NCBI GenBank assembly: GCA_964499365.1
Contig: CAZCKU010000007.1
Span: 62,001 to 126,000 of the forward strand
DNA: 64,000 bases
Source: PALSA-1316 sp964499365
GTDB lineage: Bacteria > Nitrospirota > Thermodesulfovibrionia > Thermodesulfovibrionales > UBA6898
Direction of reading: 5' to 3'
The position numbers and the translations under genes are program-made. The notes below the pieces were generated by a model. The model was not told the origin of the DNA, searched no databases, and was given only the letters and a program-made list of their open reading frames with translations. This document shows positions 43,251 to 52,763 of this stretch, piece after piece (the stretch's first letter is position 1; each line of letters begins with the position of its first letter).

Positions 43251-43320
43251 ATCTGCTCCTTTTTGGCTGACCGTTATGGCTTGTCTGCTTACTGGCGCTA
43301 TATTGAAAACCTTTGTTCAG

Positions 43321-43400
43321 AAAATCCCTCCTAACCTCCCTTTGCCAAAGGGAGGATTCTGATTCCCCTCTTAGGCAAAGAGGGGCGAGGGGAGATTTTC
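43321..43400. repeat. Intergenic palindromic repeat (AAAATCCCTCC type)
   Basis: A roughly 80-base element starting AAAATCCCTCCTAACCTCCC and ending GGGGAGATTTT, with inner hairpins CTCCCTTTG/CAAAGGGAG and CCCCTCTT/AAGAGGGG. The whole is an imperfect palindrome of a dispersed kind, with no coding potential. It lies between iorB and ligase 2. Confidence 0.7.
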
Positions 43401-43410
43401 AATTCAAATC

Positions 43411-43998
43411 CTACTTCGATATTGCTATAATCTCTCTGCCCTTCAGAAACGCCTCGATGTTGACCTTCCTGATCTTCTCGGGTATCCGGCCTTCGATGAT
43501 ATCCATGAATATATTCTCCGCGACCGGCAGCAGCTTCGACAGGGCGCCGACGAGGACCATATTGACCGCCCGCTGCTCACCAACCGATGCCGCGATACCG
43601 AAGGCATCGACGGCATGGATCTGAAGGTCGCGTGACTGCAGTTGTGCAATAACGTCGGGCGGATAGACCTCCACCCCCGTTGCCACGGGCGCAGGCAGAA
43701 TCTTCTGGGTGTTCACGATCACCGTACTGCCCGTGCGGTAATACGGCAGATACCGCAGCGCCTCGAGGAGTTCAAAAGAGACGGTGATATCAGCGGTGCC
43801 CAGCTCTATCAGCGGAGAAAAAACCTTTTCGCCGAAACGGACATGTGAAACGACCGAACCGCCGCGCTGGGCCATGCCGTGCACCTCGCTCTGCTTCACG
43901 TCGAAGCCTGCCCTGAGCAGCGCTGAGGAGAGAATCTCGCTGGCCAGCAGTATGCCCTGACCGCCGACTCCCGCAAGGAGTATATTACCGGACTGCAC
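43411..43998 (-). CDS. iorB: Indolepyruvate:ferredoxin oxidoreductase, beta subunit IorB
   Basis: A 195-residue gamma-type domain of the 2-oxoacid:ferredoxin oxidoreductase superfamily (NILLAGVGGQGILLASEIL, SEVHGMAQRGGSVVSHVRFG). I start it at GTG 43998, which overlaps iorA by 14 bases. An upstream in-frame start inside iorA is possible. With IorA it oxidatively decarboxylates aryl pyruvates to aryl-acetyl-CoA with reduction of ferredoxin. Confidence 0.92.
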   Translation of the reverse strand: MQSGNILLAGVGGQGILLASEILSSALLRAGFDVKQSEVHGMAQRGGSVVSHVRFGEKVFSPLIELGTADITVSFELLEALRYLPYYRTGSTVIVNTQKILPAPVATGVEVYPPDVIAQLQSRDLQIHAVDAFGIAASVGEQRAVNMVLVGALSKLLPVAENIFMDIIEGRIPEKIRKVNIEAFLKGREIIAISK

Positions 43999-45823
43999 TG
44001 CCACCCCCGTCCTCAGCCCCATCATCAGCCATGATCGCCCCGAATTTGCAGAGCGGTGCACACTGGCCGCAGCCGTTGCAGAGGGTCACGTTGATCTGCG
44101 AATACCCCTTCTGCTTTTCCTTGTATCCGAGTTTCGCCGCTTCTTCCGGCGTCAGCGGTACCCATTCGATCGCGGGACAGCCGATCCTCAGGCAGGACCT
44201 GCAGCCGGTGCAGCGTTCGATAAGGGTCTTGAAGCGCTTCTTGTCCCTGCGTTTCTTCATCTCCGGAATGAGCACGCACGGGGCCTTGGCGATGACGACC
44301 GACGGCTCCGGTATCACGATCTCTTCCTTCAGGACCTTCAGGCATGCCTCCGCATTATGCGGATCAACGACGGTCACCCGTGCCACGCCTATCGCCCGGC
44401 AGAGGGCTTCGATGTCGATAGAAACGGTCTGGTCACCCGTAATCGTCCTTCCGGTCGAGGGGTGGGGCTGATGTCCGGTCATGCCGGTGGTCCGGTTGTC
44501 GAGGATGACGACGGTCGCATTGCCGCGGTTAAAGACGATATTGATCAGCCCGGTCATGCCGGAATGGAAGAAGGTCGAGTCCCCGATCACCGCAATAACC
44601 TTACCGAGTGCCTCCTGACCCAGTGCCTTTGACATGCCGTGTGCATTGCCGATGCCAGCGCCCATGCAGACACAGGTATCCATGGCAGACAGCGGTCTCA
44701 GGGCCGCGAGCGTATAACAGCCGATATCTCCCGTTACAAAGGCTCCGAGCTTCGAAATCGCGAAGAATATGCCGCGGTGCGGACAGCCAGGGCAGAGGTT
44801 CGGCGGCCGCATCGGGATCTGCACCGGCCCGAAGCCCTCTGTGCCGTTCTCCCCGGTAACCGCCTTCCTGACGATCGTGGCGTTGAGTTCGCCGGAGGAA
44901 GGGATAATCTCCTTGCCCCTGCACGGAATGCCCATCGCCTTCACCTGCGTCTCGATAAACGGGTCGAGTTCCTCGACTATAATCAACTCACCGACCTTTT
45001 CGGCGAAACTCCTGATCAGCTTCTCCGGCAGGGGATGGACCATCCCGAGCTTCAGGACCGACGCCCCGGGGAAGGCCTCTTTCACATACAGGGACGTGAC
45101 ACCGGAGGTTATAAACCCCCTGTTTGTTTCTCCCCACTGAACCGTGGTTCCGGCAAATGTCTCGGCATATTCCTTCAGCCGCTCCATCCTCTTTCCGAGT
45201 TCCACCCGCCGCATCCGTGCATTCCCGGGGAGCATGACAAACTTCCCCGGCATCTTTTCGATGCCCGGCTTCACCGGAGGGATGACCTGTTCGCCCAGGG
45301 TCACGATGCCCTTCACGTGCGACATGCGGGTCTCGGTCCTGAGCAGCACCGGGGTATCAAACTCCTCGCTCAGCGTGAAGGCGGCATGAACGAACTCCCG
45401 GGCCTCAGCGGCGTCGGCGGGCTCCAGCATCGGGACCTTTGCCGCAAGTGCATAGTTCCTGCTGTCCTGTTCGTTCTGTGAACTGTGCATGTCCGGATCG
45501 TCCGCAACAATAATGACCAGCCCGCCGCGCACGCCGGTATAGGCCGCGGTGAAGAGCGGGTCAGCAGCCACGTTCAGGCCGACATGCTTCATGGTTGCCA
45601 GAGCCCTGACACCCGCAAAACAGGCGCCGAGGGCGACTTCGAGTGCCACCTTTTCATTCGGCGCCCACTCGGTGTAGACGCCCTCATAGGTGCATAAGTT
45701 CTCGAGGATCTCGGTGGAGGGAGTACCGGGATAGGCAGAAGCAACCCTGACCCCGGCCTCATATGCGCCGCGGGCAAGGGCTTCGTTGCCTGAAAGGATT
45801 ACGGTATCGCCTGGTTTATTCAT
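43985..45823 (-). CDS. iorA: Indolepyruvate:ferredoxin oxidoreductase, alpha subunit IorA
   Basis: A 612-residue enzyme. The pyrimidine domain is N-terminal (GNEALARGAYEAGVRVASAY, TPSTEILENL), followed by the TPP domain with CPGCPHRGIFFAI, GDIGCYTLAALRPLSAMDTC and IGDSTFFHSG. The C-terminal ferredoxin domain has eight Cys in CTGCRSCLRIGCPAIEW and CNGCGQCAPLCKFGAI for two [4Fe-4S] clusters. The oxygen-sensitive chemistry suggests anaerobic metabolism. It works with IorB and most likely feeds the adjacent ligases. Confidence 0.95.
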   Translation of the reverse strand: MNKPGDTVILSGNEALARGAYEAGVRVASAYPGTPSTEILENLCTYEGVYTEWAPNEKVALEVALGACFAGVRALATMKHVGLNVAADPLFTAAYTGVRGGLVIIVADDPDMHSSQNEQDSRNYALAAKVPMLEPADAAEAREFVHAAFTLSEEFDTPVLLRTETRMSHVKGIVTLGEQVIPPVKPGIEKMPGKFVMLPGNARMRRVELGKRMERLKEYAETFAGTTVQWGETNRGFITSGVTSLYVKEAFPGASVLKLGMVHPLPEKLIRSFAEKVGELIIVEELDPFIETQVKAMGIPCRGKEIIPSSGELNATIVRKAVTGENGTEGFGPVQIPMRPPNLCPGCPHRGIFFAISKLGAFVTGDIGCYTLAALRPLSAMDTCVCMGAGIGNAHGMSKALGQEALGKVIAVIGDSTFFHSGMTGLINIVFNRGNATVVILDNRTTGMTGHQPHPSTGRTITGDQTVSIDIEALCRAIGVARVTVVDPHNAEACLKVLKEEIVIPEPSVVIAKAPCVLIPEMKKRRDKKRFKTLIERCTGCRSCLRIGCPAIEWVPLTPEEAAKLGYKEKQKGYSQINVTLCNGCGQCAPLCKFGAIMADDGAEDGGGSAVR

Positions 45824-45974
45824 AAACTCTCTTTAGAAAGGTTCGTAACAAAGTACGCTCATTTACTGCAAAAAAATAGGCGTTTTAGATTATCACACGC
45901 CCCTGTTATTTTCAATCTGATAATGGAAAATCAGGAAGGAAGAGACTATTGTCCGCTGAAAAACCCGCAGTATA

Positions 45975-47357
45975 TCACTTCAAACCGTACTTCTCTATCT
46001 TATAAAACATGCTCCGCATCGAGATGCCCAGGAGGGCGGCAGCCTTTGTCCTGTTGCCGTTCGTTTCGCTTAGTGCCCGCCCGATCGCCTGCCGTTCGGC
46101 ATCGGAGACCGTCTTTTCGAGCGGCTGGAGCTGTCCGGAGTATACAGGGGGAGGCACCGGGATCTTTTCGCAGGGCATCAGCGGAAGATGCTGCAGGTCG
46201 ATGACCGTCTCCTGCGGCCGCATGGCCATCATGGCCCTGCCGAGGAGATTTTCGAGCTCCCGGACATTGCCGGGCCAGTCATAGGCGGTCAGGTCCTCGA
46301 TGGCGGCCTCAGAGAGCTTCTGGACCTCTCTGCCGAAATCCTGGTTCAGGCGGTAGATGATATGCCCCGCAAGCGGCCTGATATCCTCCCGGTGGTCCCT
46401 GAGCGGAGGGATCTGGATCGGGATGACATTCAGCCGGTAGTAGAGGTCTTCCCTGAAGGTCCTGCCCTTTATATTCTGCTCAAGGTCGGCATTGGTGGCG
46501 GCGATCACCCGCACATCCACCTTCAGGGACTTCGTCCCGCCGACCCGGATGATCTCCTTTTCCTGGATCACCCTCAGGAGCTTTGCCTGGATCGAGAGGC
46601 TGATTTCGCCGATTTCATCGAGGAAGATCGTCCCCCCGTCGGCCTCCTCGAAGAGTCCCTTCTTGCCGCCCTTGATCGCACCGGTAAAGGCGCCCTCCTC
46701 ATAACCGAAGAGCTCGCTTTCGAGCAGGTTCTCGGAAATGGCGGCGCAGTTGACCCGGACAAACTGGCCCTTTCTCCTGCGGCTCGCATTGTGGATCGCG
46801 TGGGCGAAGAGTTCCTTGCCGGTCCCGCTCTCCCCGCGCAAGAGAACGGTCGCCGGGGTCTCGGCCGCCCTCCTCGCCTGCTCCTTGGCCAGCTCGAGCG
46901 CAGGGCTGCTGCCGATGATATCGTCCCAGGTGTAGCGGGCCTTCAGCTGGCGGAGGAGTTTTTTGGCATGGGCAAGCTCATCCGTGAGGGCAATAATCTC
47001 CGAGATATCGTGGATGATGCCGACACTCCCCCTGATCGTCCCTTCGACATAAATCGGCGCAACATTGACGAGCACTTCCCTTTTCGCAGGGCCGACCTTC
47101 ATCCTGACGTTGCGCACCGCAGTCCCGGTTCTGAGGACCTGCATATGCATGCTCTCGCCCTCGGCTATGTCGACCGTCACCGGCTTGTTCAGGACCGCCT
47201 CCTTCGGCAGGCCGGTTATGCGGGTGTATGCGGGGTTCACGATAATCGTGTTGCCATGCTCGTCGGCCACGGAGACCGCGTCGTTCGTCGCCTCGATCAC
47301 CGCCTCGAGCAGGCTCCGGACGTTCTCCTTCATCGAGGTGTCCACGGGGATCTTCAA
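45975..47357 (-). CDS. Sigma-54-dependent activator with PAS domain
   Basis: A protein of 460 residues. A PAS domain at about 14-125 (LLEAVIEATNDAVSVADEHG, YTRITGLPKEAVLNKPVTVD) is followed by an AAA+ domain at about 145-380 with Walker A GESGTGKELFAHAIH, the sigma-54 loop EEGAFTGAIKGG and Walker B GGTIFLDEIGE. A Fis-type HTH closes the protein (IGRALSETNGNRTKAAALLG). It overlaps the amidohydrolase gene by 4 bases. It likely responds to a small ligand through PAS and drives a -24/-12 promoter of the neighbouring aromatic-acid block. No convincing site was found directly in front of iorA. Confidence 0.94.
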   Translation of the reverse strand: MKIPVDTSMKENVRSLLEAVIEATNDAVSVADEHGNTIIVNPAYTRITGLPKEAVLNKPVTVDIAEGESMHMQVLRTGTAVRNVRMKVGPAKREVLVNVAPIYVEGTIRGSVGIIHDISEIIALTDELAHAKKLLRQLKARYTWDDIIGSSPALELAKEQARRAAETPATVLLRGESGTGKELFAHAIHNASRRRKGQFVRVNCAAISENLLESELFGYEEGAFTGAIKGGKKGLFEEADGGTIFLDEIGEISLSIQAKLLRVIQEKEIIRVGGTKSLKVDVRVIAATNADLEQNIKGRTFREDLYYRLNVIPIQIPPLRDHREDIRPLAGHIIYRLNQDFGREVQKLSEAAIEDLTAYDWPGNVRELENLLGRAMMAMRPQETVIDLQHLPLMPCEKIPVPPPVYSGQLQPLEKTVSDAERQAIGRALSETNGNRTKAAALLGISMRSMFYKIEKYGLK

Positions 47358-48151
47358 ACCGAGTTCAGCAGCCTCTCCGCGTTATCCCTCAGGACAAGCT
47401 GTTCGATCTCCTGTCCGAGCCTCAGGTTCAGAAACAGCGAAAGCGTCGCCTCCTGACCGGTCCAGGGGGAATCAGTACCAAAGAGGATGCGGTCCTTCGG
47501 GTGCTTCAGAATGATCTCTCGGGCCCTCTCCTTCTCAAGCAGGTCCAGGGCAAAGGAGATCTCCATGTAGATGCTCTTGCCCGCCAGCAGCCGTTCGACC
47601 TCGTCCCAGTCGTCCCACGCCCCGAGGTGTGAGGTGACGATCTTCAGCCCGGGGAACCGGTTGACCACGTTGAGAATGCGCTGCGGGTCAGCGATCCTCT
47701 CGCGGTCGAAGGCAAAATCGAAGCCGGTATGCATCAGGACGATCAGTCCGGAGGCGGTAATTTCTTCATAGAGCGGGAACAGCCGCTCGTCGTCGACAAC
47801 AAAATCCTGGTAATACGGGTGGAACTTGATCCCCTTGAAGCCTTCCTCCTTTATGCGGCGGATCCGGTCGGCATAGTCGGGGTCGTCCGGGTGCAGCGAG
47901 GGAAACGGGAGTATCCGGTCAGACATGATCTTCTTTGACCAGGCAATGATCGAGTCGTACTGGGCCGGTTTTGTGGCGATCGAGCAGACCACGCTTTTTT
48001 CGATGCCGCAGCGGTCCATGGACGACAGGAGCGTCGAAACCCTCCCGTCGAGATGGGCATCGATCCCGCCCTCCTTCTCAAGAACCCTCATGGCCCGGGC
48101 AGCCAGCTCATCCGGAAAGGCATGCGTATGAAAGTCAATGAAAGCATTCAT
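47354..48151 (-). CDS. Amidohydrolase-family metal-dependent hydrolase (amidohydro_2/ACMSD-like)
   Basis: A 265-residue TIM-barrel hydrolase. The N-terminal metal motif is FIDFHTHAFPDE, with later FKGIKFHPYYQDF, LIVLMHTGFDF, KIVTSHLGAWDDW and FGTDSPWTG, all amidohydrolase-superfamily metal and catalytic segments. It belongs to the amidohydro_2 group (decarboxylase or lactonase-like). The reaction is unknown. It is coupled to the regulator gene by a 4-base overlap and is divergent from the porin. Confidence 0.88.
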   Translation of the reverse strand: MNAFIDFHTHAFPDELAARAMRVLEKEGGIDAHLDGRVSTLLSSMDRCGIEKSVVCSIATKPAQYDSIIAWSKKIMSDRILPFPSLHPDDPDYADRIRRIKEEGFKGIKFHPYYQDFVVDDERLFPLYEEITASGLIVLMHTGFDFAFDRERIADPQRILNVVNRFPGLKIVTSHLGAWDDWDEVERLLAGKSIYMEISFALDLLEKERAREIILKHPKDRILFGTDSPWTGQEATLSLFLNLRLGQEIEQLVLRDNAERLLNSV

Positions 48152-48375
48152 AAATCACCTCTTTCCACTCCTGAAGGTAGTATACGAAAAGAACCGGGTA
48201 TTTGCAAAAATCACCGCAAATCTGCATACTATTCGGCATTAAGCAATATTATGGATTTATTTTAAAAAACTATTTGAACTCGAAACCACCGGGGGCTTAT
48301 TATCTCAGACCACCAAAATTCGGCAGTACCGACATAGTTCGACACAAAATTTTCACTAAAACAGGAGGAGAAAGT

Positions 48376-49758
48376 ATGTTCAGAAAAACGATCGTTGCAG
48401 TCATGCTGCTCGCGCTGGGGGCGCTGTTGTATGTCCCGTTTGCGCAGGCCGAAACAAAGTTCGATGCCGGGGCAGCCTTCAGGCTGCGTCAGGAGAACTG
48501 GGATAATGTCGTCACCCTCGACACCAGTGATACCGGCGGAGCGGCCGACAGGAATTTCTTCCGCCTCAGGACACAGGTTTGGGGCAAGGCCTCCTTTGAC
48601 CAGAATCTCAGCGTCTATGCACGGCTCGTGAACGAGGCCAAGTATTTCAGCGGTCCGTTTACCGCCTTCAAGACGAACCCTGACCGCGACCGCTTCGATC
48701 AGGATGAAATCAACATAGACAACCTTTATTTCGATGCAAAGAACATCTTCGGTCTTCCGGTTGATGTCAGAATCGGTCGCCAGGATTTCCTCGGCCCCGA
48801 TGTCTATGGCGAGGGCTTCCTGATCATGGACGGAACACCGGGCGACGGCTCGAAGACCTTCTACTTTAACGCTGCCAAGGCCAAGGTGCGGTTTAACAAG
48901 GACCACAGCCTTGATCTCGTTTACATCAACAATCCGAGGACCGATGTCTTCCTGCCCTCCATCCATCCTGCGGTCGTCGGCGGACTCTTTGTCGACAACA
49001 AGAAGGTGCTGACCGCATCCCGCGAGCAGGCCTTCGTGCTGTACGGCAGGAGCAAGGTCAACGACAACCTCACTATCGAGCCGTACTACATGCACAAGAT
49101 CGAAAACCCCTTCGGGTCGGTCACCAAGCTGAAACTGAACACGATCGGTGCCAGGGTCGCAGCCAATGCCAACTCCTGGAAGTTCGGCGGTGAGTTTGCC
49201 CATCAGTTCGGCGACTACTCAAACGGCGTTGACAGGACCGGCAACGGCGGATATATCTTCGTCGGCCGCAAGTACGAAAATGTCTCACTGAAGCCCGAGT
49301 TCGATCTGCGTTTCGTCTACCTCTCGGGTAACGATCCTGATACTGCAGACGAGGTCGAGGGCTGGGATCCGCTCTTTTCGAGGAACCCGAACTGGAACGA
49401 GCTGATCATCTACCCGATGCTGAACGAGACAGCTGCCTATGGCGGCGGCGGAATGCCGGGCTACTGGACAAACATCGAGATCCTGAAGGCAAGCGTCAAG
49501 TTGAACTTCAGCCCCGAGACACAGCTTAACCTTGCGTACCAGTACCTCTGGGCGCCTGAAGAGTCGGGCCTCAATACCGCCCTCCTCTCGAACGACGGCA
49601 AGACCCGCGGACACCTTCCGACGGCCATCCTGACCCACAAGTTCGCGAAGAACCTCGACGGCATGGTCCAGTTCGAGTACTTTATACCGGGCAGCTTCTA
49701 CAAAGACGCTGCAGAGAACGCCTCTTTCTTCAGGTGGCAGCTTCAGTTCAGACTGTAA
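48376..49758 (+). CDS. Outer-membrane beta-barrel protein (alginate-export/porin-like)
   Basis: A 460-residue outer-membrane protein. The start is ATG 48376 with AGGAGGAG directly upstream; the frame extends upstream without support. The signal peptide is about residues 1-25 (ALGALLYVPFAQAE). The mature part consists of alternating beta-strands ending in the aromatic FRWQLQFRL, an outer-membrane insertion signal. VDVRIGRQDFLGPDVYGEGF and similar segments recall the alginate_exp family. It is divergent from the amidohydrolase-regulator pair and may admit substrates for the neighbouring importer (inference). Confidence 0.88.
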   Translation: MFRKTIVAVMLLALGALLYVPFAQAETKFDAGAAFRLRQENWDNVVTLDTSDTGGAADRNFFRLRTQVWGKASFDQNLSVYARLVNEAKYFSGPFTAFKTNPDRDRFDQDEINIDNLYFDAKNIFGLPVDVRIGRQDFLGPDVYGEGFLIMDGTPGDGSKTFYFNAAKAKVRFNKDHSLDLVYINNPRTDVFLPSIHPAVVGGLFVDNKKVLTASREQAFVLYGRSKVNDNLTIEPYYMHKIENPFGSVTKLKLNTIGARVAANANSWKFGGEFAHQFGDYSNGVDRTGNGGYIFVGRKYENVSLKPEFDLRFVYLSGNDPDTADEVEGWDPLFSRNPNWNELIIYPMLNETAAYGGGGMPGYWTNIEILKASVKLNFSPETQLNLAYQYLWAPEESGLNTALLSNDGKTRGHLPTAILTHKFAKNLDGMVQFEYFIPGSFYKDAAENASFFRWQLQFRL

Positions 49759-49780
49759 GCTTTCGCTCCAGGCAGTCTTC

Positions 49781-49813
49781 AAAGCCCCGTCAGCAATGGC
49801 GGGGCTTTTTTTG
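49781..49813 (+). terminator. Rho-independent terminator after the porin gene
   Basis: A perfect AAAGCCCCG...CGGGGCTTT hairpin with an eight-base loop is followed by T7. It lies 23 bases beyond the porin stop. Confidence 0.93.
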
Positions 49814-49861
49814 TGTATAATGAGAGACAGTCTATAAAGCCGGCAGTATTGCTGTTTGTCT

Positions 49862-49937
49862 GTCATTCCGGCTTGTCCGGAATCTTTCTGGCGCCTTTGC
49901 AGAAGGATTCCCGACGCGCTCCGCTTGCGGGAATGAC
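49862..49937. repeat. Palindromic dispersed repeat (GTCATTCC type), copy C
   Basis: The unit begins GTCATTCCGGCTTGTCCGGAA and ends GCGGGAATGAC with a second hairpin (ATTCCCG/CGGGAAT). Same outer ends as copy A. Confidence 0.75.
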
Positions 49938-49996
49938 GGCCTTCTGGTGACTTTGGTTAAGCAAGACCGAAAATGACCATCAAGGGGGTATATGGT

Positions 49997-51376
49997 ATGA
50001 AGATCAAATTTCTCGGCGGTGCCCGGACAGTCACCGGCTCCTGCTTTCTGGTCGACACCGGCAGCCACCGGCTCCTGGTCGACTGCGGTATGTACCAGGG
50101 GCTGGATGCGGATCAGATAAATCGCAAACCCTTTGATTTCGATCCTGCAGGGATCGAATGCCTTTTCCTGACCCACTCCCATCTGGACCATGTCGGCCTC
50201 GTCCCCAAACTGGTCAATGAGGGCTTCAGGGGTAAAATCCTGACCACCTCGGCCGCTGCCGACATCGCCGAGCTGATCCTCTTCGATTCGGCCCATATCC
50301 AGGAGTCGGACACCGAGTGGTACAACCGCAAGGCGATGCGGACCGGCGCTGAACTGCGGGAGCCGCTTTATACCGGGAGGGACGTCGACCGGATCCTTCC
50401 CCTGATCAACCGCAAACACTACGGTGAGATTGAAGAACTCTGCCCGGGGATCAAATATCGTTTCGTGGATGCCGGCCATATCCTCGGCTCCGCCACACTC
50501 GAACTGTGGTGCCACGACGGAACGAGGGAAAAGAAATTTGTCTTCTCGGGGGATATCGGAAAGAAAGACAACCCGATCGTCAACGACCCCGTCTTCGTCG
50601 AGGAGACCGACTACCTGACGATAGAGTCGACCTACGGCAACCGCAACCACAAGGGCATACACGAGTCGATCGAGGAACTGGTCACGGCAATCAGGGAGAC
50701 CTTCAGGCGCGGGGGCAACGTCATAATCCCTTCCTTTGCGCTGGGCAGGACTCAGGACCTGCTCTTCATACTCAACAAGCTGGTGAAAGAGGACAAGCTC
50801 TTCAGGATCAACGTCTATTTCGACAGTCCGCTCGGGGAGCGCATCACGCACGTGTACGAGGCCCATCAGGACTACTTCGACAAAGATGCCCGGGGGCTGT
50901 TCAGCACCGAAAGCAGGGACGCGATCAGGATACACTTCACCTCAGGCATCGAGGACTCGATGAAGCTGAACAAGATCAAGAAAGAGGCGATCATCATAGC
51001 CAGTTCCGGCATGTGCGAAGGCGGCAGGATCAAGCACCACCTCAAACATAACCTCTGGCGGAAGGAAAGCAGCATCGTCTTTGTCGGGTATCAGGCGAAG
51101 GGGACGCTCGGCAGGCAGATCGTCGACGGCGCGCGGATGGTCGAGGTGCTCGGCGAAAACATCGTTGTCAGGGCGCGCATCCATACGCTCGGCGGCTTTT
51201 CAGCCCATGCCGACCAGTCGGAACTCCTCAACTGGATCGGGCAGTTCAAGAAGGCCCCGGAGATCTTCATCGTCCACGGAGAAGAGAAGGCCTCCCTCGA
51301 CTTCCAGAAGCTGATCAACGACCGCTTCAGCTATCAGACGCACGTACCGGCAAAAGGGCAGGAGTTCGATGTCTAA
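49997..51376 (+). CDS. Beta-CASP metallo-beta-lactamase ribonuclease (RNA-processing exonuclease family)
   Basis: A 459-residue enzyme with the MBL motif HSHLDHVG near residue 61, later metal ligands in VDAGHILGSA and FSGDIGKK, a beta-CASP domain (GGNVIIPSFALGRTQDLLF) and a C-terminal RMMBL segment with GFSAHADQSELLNW. The start is ATG 49997 (AGGGGG 8 bases before), downstream of an in-frame ATG at 49973. These proteins resemble bacterial YSH1/CPSF73-like nucleases. Mature rRNA or mRNA processing is the usual inferred role. Confidence 0.93.
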   Translation: MKIKFLGGARTVTGSCFLVDTGSHRLLVDCGMYQGLDADQINRKPFDFDPAGIECLFLTHSHLDHVGLVPKLVNEGFRGKILTTSAAADIAELILFDSAHIQESDTEWYNRKAMRTGAELREPLYTGRDVDRILPLINRKHYGEIEELCPGIKYRFVDAGHILGSATLELWCHDGTREKKFVFSGDIGKKDNPIVNDPVFVEETDYLTIESTYGNRNHKGIHESIEELVTAIRETFRRGGNVIIPSFALGRTQDLLFILNKLVKEDKLFRINVYFDSPLGERITHVYEAHQDYFDKDARGLFSTESRDAIRIHFTSGIEDSMKLNKIKKEAIIIASSGMCEGGRIKHHLKHNLWRKESSIVFVGYQAKGTLGRQIVDGARMVEVLGENIVVRARIHTLGGFSAHADQSELLNWIGQFKKAPEIFIVHGEEKASLDFQKLINDRFSYQTHVPAKGQEFDV

Positions 51377-51392
51377 AATAGAAGGAGGTACC

Positions 51393-51473
51393 GTGTCTGT
51401 ACTTGTACACCGGCAAGTCAGCGCCGCAGGCATTTCATCTACAGCGCTGATTTGCGAAAGAACACTCGCCTGA
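51393..51473 (+). CDS. Possible small ORF with strong ribosome site
   Basis: GAAGGAGGTACC precedes GTG 51393, an almost perfect ribosome site, and the frame runs 26 codons (MSVLVHRQVSAAGISS...) to TGA. It is too short for a family call and may be a chance pattern or a remnant. It follows the ribonuclease gene by 16 bases. Confidence 0.3.
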   Translation: MSVLVHRQVSAAGISSTALICERTLA

Positions 51474-51530
51474 TGAACCACCTTCCGGGGCGCCGGGTAC
51501 TCTTCGCCGGCGAGCCGGGCTCCGGCGGCA

Positions 51531-52763
51531 TTATCGCGTTACAACAACAATCCCCGAATCCGTAACCAGGCAGCCCCTCCGGCGGTCCTCTTCATGGTTA
51601 AAGCCTATTTCCATGCCCTCGGGGATCTCGATATTCTCATCGATAATCGCCTTCCGGATCCTTGCATGCCTCCCGATCTGCACGTTCTCAAAGAGGATGG
51701 AGTCCTCGACAAGCGCAAAACTGTTCACCTTGCAGTTCGGCCCGATGATCGACCTGCGAACTGTCCCGCCGCTGGTGATACAGCCCCCGCAGACGAGCGA
51801 GTCGAGGTTCTGTCCCCGGCGGCCCTCATCGTCAAAGACCGTCTTGGCAGGGGGGAGATTCCCCTGGTTCGTCAGTATCGGCCACTTCGCATTGTAGAGG
51901 TTCAGGTGGGGACTCGTCTTAATGAGGTCCATATTGGACTCGTAATACGACTCGATCGTCCCGACGTCCTTCCAGTAACCGCGCTCGTTCGGCTCCATGC
52001 CGGGAATATCATTGTCGAAGAAGCTGTACGCGAAAATCTTGTCCCCGTTTTCGAGCATCATCGGGATGATATGCTTGCCGAAATCGAGGTCCTCATAGAG
52101 CTTCTTGCCCTCCCTCAGGACTTCGACCAGTTTCCTCGTCGAAAAAATATAGTTTCCCATCGATGCAAAACAGGTCTCCCTTCCGGGTATCTGCGGGGGT
52201 TTCTCCGGTTTTTCCATAAAGGACGTGACCCGCAGGTTGTCGTCAACGCAGAGCACGCCGAACCGTGAAGCCTCTTCCGGCAGAACCTCGATCGAGGCTA
52301 TGGAGATGTCAGCCTTATTCATGCTGTGATAGACCATCATGTGCGATATGTCCATCTTGTAGATATGGTCTCCCCCGAAGATGGCGACATACTCGGCCCC
52401 CGAGGACTCGATGAATCTCAGGTTCTGGAATATCGCATCGGCAGTTCCCCTGAACCACCGCTCGCTCATGCTGTTCGTCTCCGGAGAAATGGTGTCGTAG
52501 TACTCGCCCAGGCCCGTCCATTTGCCCCAGGACTCCTTGATATGCTTGTTGAGTGAATAGGCGTGGTACTGCGTCAGAATGAATACCTTCTTGATGCCGG
52601 AATTGAAGAGGTTGCTTAAGACGAAATCGATGATCTTGTATTTCCCGCCGAACGGGACGGCCGGCTTCGAACGGTTTGTCGTGATAGGCGCCAGCCGTTC
52701 GCCCTTGCCCCCCGCAAGGACCATGGCGATCGTGTTTCGTGAAATATTGCCGACGGTGTACAT
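51531..52763 (-). CDS. glgC: Glucose-1-phosphate adenylyltransferase
   Basis: A 410-residue nucleotidyltransferase making ADP-glucose for glycogen. The N-terminal MVLAGGKGERLAPIT and PAVPFGGKYKIIDFVLSN are followed by a central FGGDHIYKMD and a C-terminal left-handed beta-helix (IIGPNCKVNSFALVEDSILF). Length is normal. No other glg gene is adjacent. It is convergent with the ribonuclease gene. Confidence 0.96.
   Translation of the reverse strand: MYTVGNISRNTIAMVLAGGKGERLAPITTNRSKPAVPFGGKYKIIDFVLSNLFNSGIKKVFILTQYHAYSLNKHIKESWGKWTGLGEYYDTISPETNSMSERWFRGTADAIFQNLRFIESSGAEYVAIFGGDHIYKMDISHMMVYHSMNKADISIASIEVLPEEASRFGVLCVDDNLRVTSFMEKPEKPPQIPGRETCFASMGNYIFSTRKLVEVLREGKKLYEDLDFGKHIIPMMLENGDKIFAYSFFDNDIPGMEPNERGYWKDVGTIESYYESNMDLIKTSPHLNLYNAKWPILTNQGNLPPAKTVFDDEGRRGQNLDSLVCGGCITSGGTVRRSIIGPNCKVNSFALVEDSILFENVQIGRHARIRKAIIDENIEIPEGMEIGFNHEEDRRRGCLVTDSGIVVVTR

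Noticed and set aside
45824..45974. Sigma-54 promoter directly upstream of iorA
   Set aside because: The best candidate (TTGCA near 45885 on the minus strand) lacks the invariant GG at -24. The adjacent activator makes such a site likely in principle, but it is not visible here.
48202..48375. N-terminal extension of the porin frame
   Set aside because: A clear signal peptide starts at ATG 48376 behind AGGAGGAG; the upstream frame is A+T-rich intergenic sequence.
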